NCBI GenBank assembly: GCA_022360335.1
Contig: JAKSCZ010000325.1
Location: 1-6,479, forward strand
DNA length: 6,479 bases
From: Pseudomonadota bacterium
GTDB taxonomy: Bacteria > Pseudomonadota > Gammaproteobacteria > Steroidobacterales > Woeseiaceae
Direction: 5' to 3'
Below, piece after piece: positions 6,179-6,479 of this stretch. The notes under the pieces are model-generated. The model saw only the letters and a program-made list of their open reading frames with translations. It ran no database searches and was not told the DNA's origin. Made by a program: the position numbers and the translations under genes. Positions within the stretch are counted from its first letter, which is position 1. Every line of letters begins with the position of its first letter.

Positions 6179-6180
6179 AT
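6175..6180 (+). promoter_or_regulatory. Possible -10 element of the galM promoter, overlapping operator 2
   Basis: TACAAT overlaps the operator's right half exactly as at the GH43 promoter. A start site near 6187 would give a leader of about 25 nt. The -35 region at the expected distance is poor. The repeated arrangement suggests repression by occlusion at both promoters. Confidence 0.35.
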
Positions 6181-6211
6181 CCGTCGGGCAAACGGCCCCG
6201 GACCTCGCGAC

Positions 6212-6479
6212 ATGAGCAGGCGACGACAACTTGAGACGGACACTCTGTGCAGCGTGACGCTCGAGTCCGACGAGGGCTTGCGCGCGGTCCTCCTGAATCG
6301 CGGCGCCACGATCCGTTCGCTCGTGGTTCCTGCCGCGGGCGGTCCGGTCGACGTCGTGCTCTCCTATTGCGACGACGACGATTACCTGTCGGACGGGTAC
6401 TATCTCGGGACGACGGTCGGGCCGTTCGCGAACCGCATTCGCGGTGCGCGTTTCGAGCTCGACGGCGAGCCGTTCGAAC
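6212..6479 (+). CDS. galM: Aldose 1-epimerase, N-terminal part (cut by window end)
   Basis: The first 89 residues of a mutarotase, which interconverts alpha and beta anomers of free aldoses and so speeds use of sugars released by glycosidases. Visible family features are GATIRSLVVP (31-40), DVVLSY (47-52), YLGTTVG (64-70), FANRI (72-76) and FELDG (81-85), in the order seen in the beta-sandwich GalM fold. Arg75 of the NRI motif falls where substrate-binding arginine is found in characterised GalM proteins. The residue after VG is proline (P71), where many GalM proteins have arginine. The catalytic histidines and glutamate lie beyond the window. No signal peptide is visible. The ATG at 6212 is the first possible start: upstream the frame reaches TAA at 6167-6169 with no start codon between, and there is no clear Shine-Dalgarno. 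Operator 2 directly precedes it, so it probably opens a repressor-controlled transcription unit. Confidence 0.88.
   Translation, partial: MSRRRQLETDTLCSVTLESDEGLRAVLLNRGATIRSLVVPAAGGPVDVVLSYCDDDDYLSDGYYLGTTVGPFANRIRGARFELDGEPFE

Overview
The window is G+C-rich bacterial DNA with tightly packed genes and almost no intergenic space. A Gram-negative proteobacterium fits best. A lipobox protein with glycine after the cysteine suggests an outer membrane, and the LacI-type regulator resembles CytR of the Gammaproteobacteria. The exact taxon cannot be read from the sequence.

Layout. Bases 1-93 hold no gene that I can support, but carry a perfect 14-bp palindrome and an 11-bp-stem hairpin. They lead into a PhyH-type Fe(II)/2-oxoglutarate dioxygenase (94-804, +). 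Convergent to it is a two-gene minus-strand operon, read from 3342 down to 779: a GH26-like glycoside hydrolase lipoprotein (2161-3342), then a sugar-porter MFS transporter (779-2164). These two are joined by an ATGA stop/start overlap. A 102-bp divergent control region (3343-3444) contains the operator TGTAAACGTTTACA. It is followed by a GH43 subfamily 11-type beta-xylosidase (3445-5052, +). A LacI/CytR-like repressor (5049-6074, -) converges on it. A second control region (6075-6211) carries the identical operator and leads into the start of an aldose 1-epimerase (galM, 6212 to the window end, +).

How the genes work together (inference). The locus looks like a sugar-responsive set for uptake and breakdown of a xylose-containing oligosaccharide. 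A lipid-anchored GH26-like enzyme cuts glycan in the periplasm or at the cell surface. The MFS porter imports products, the cytoplasmic GH43 enzyme releases xylose-type monomers, and GalM interconverts their anomers. The LacI-type protein would repress from the two identical operators, one beside the divergent GH43 and GH26-MFS transcription units and one beside its own gene and galM. The dioxygenase is the least explained member, since its substrate cannot be inferred.

The main points of interest are the matched operator pair, the GH26-like enzyme with a Tyr-Glu instead of the usual His-Glu, the unexplained dioxygenase with its structured leader, and convergent gene ends that overlap at both junctions. 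I found no mobile elements, RNA genes or CRISPR arrays.
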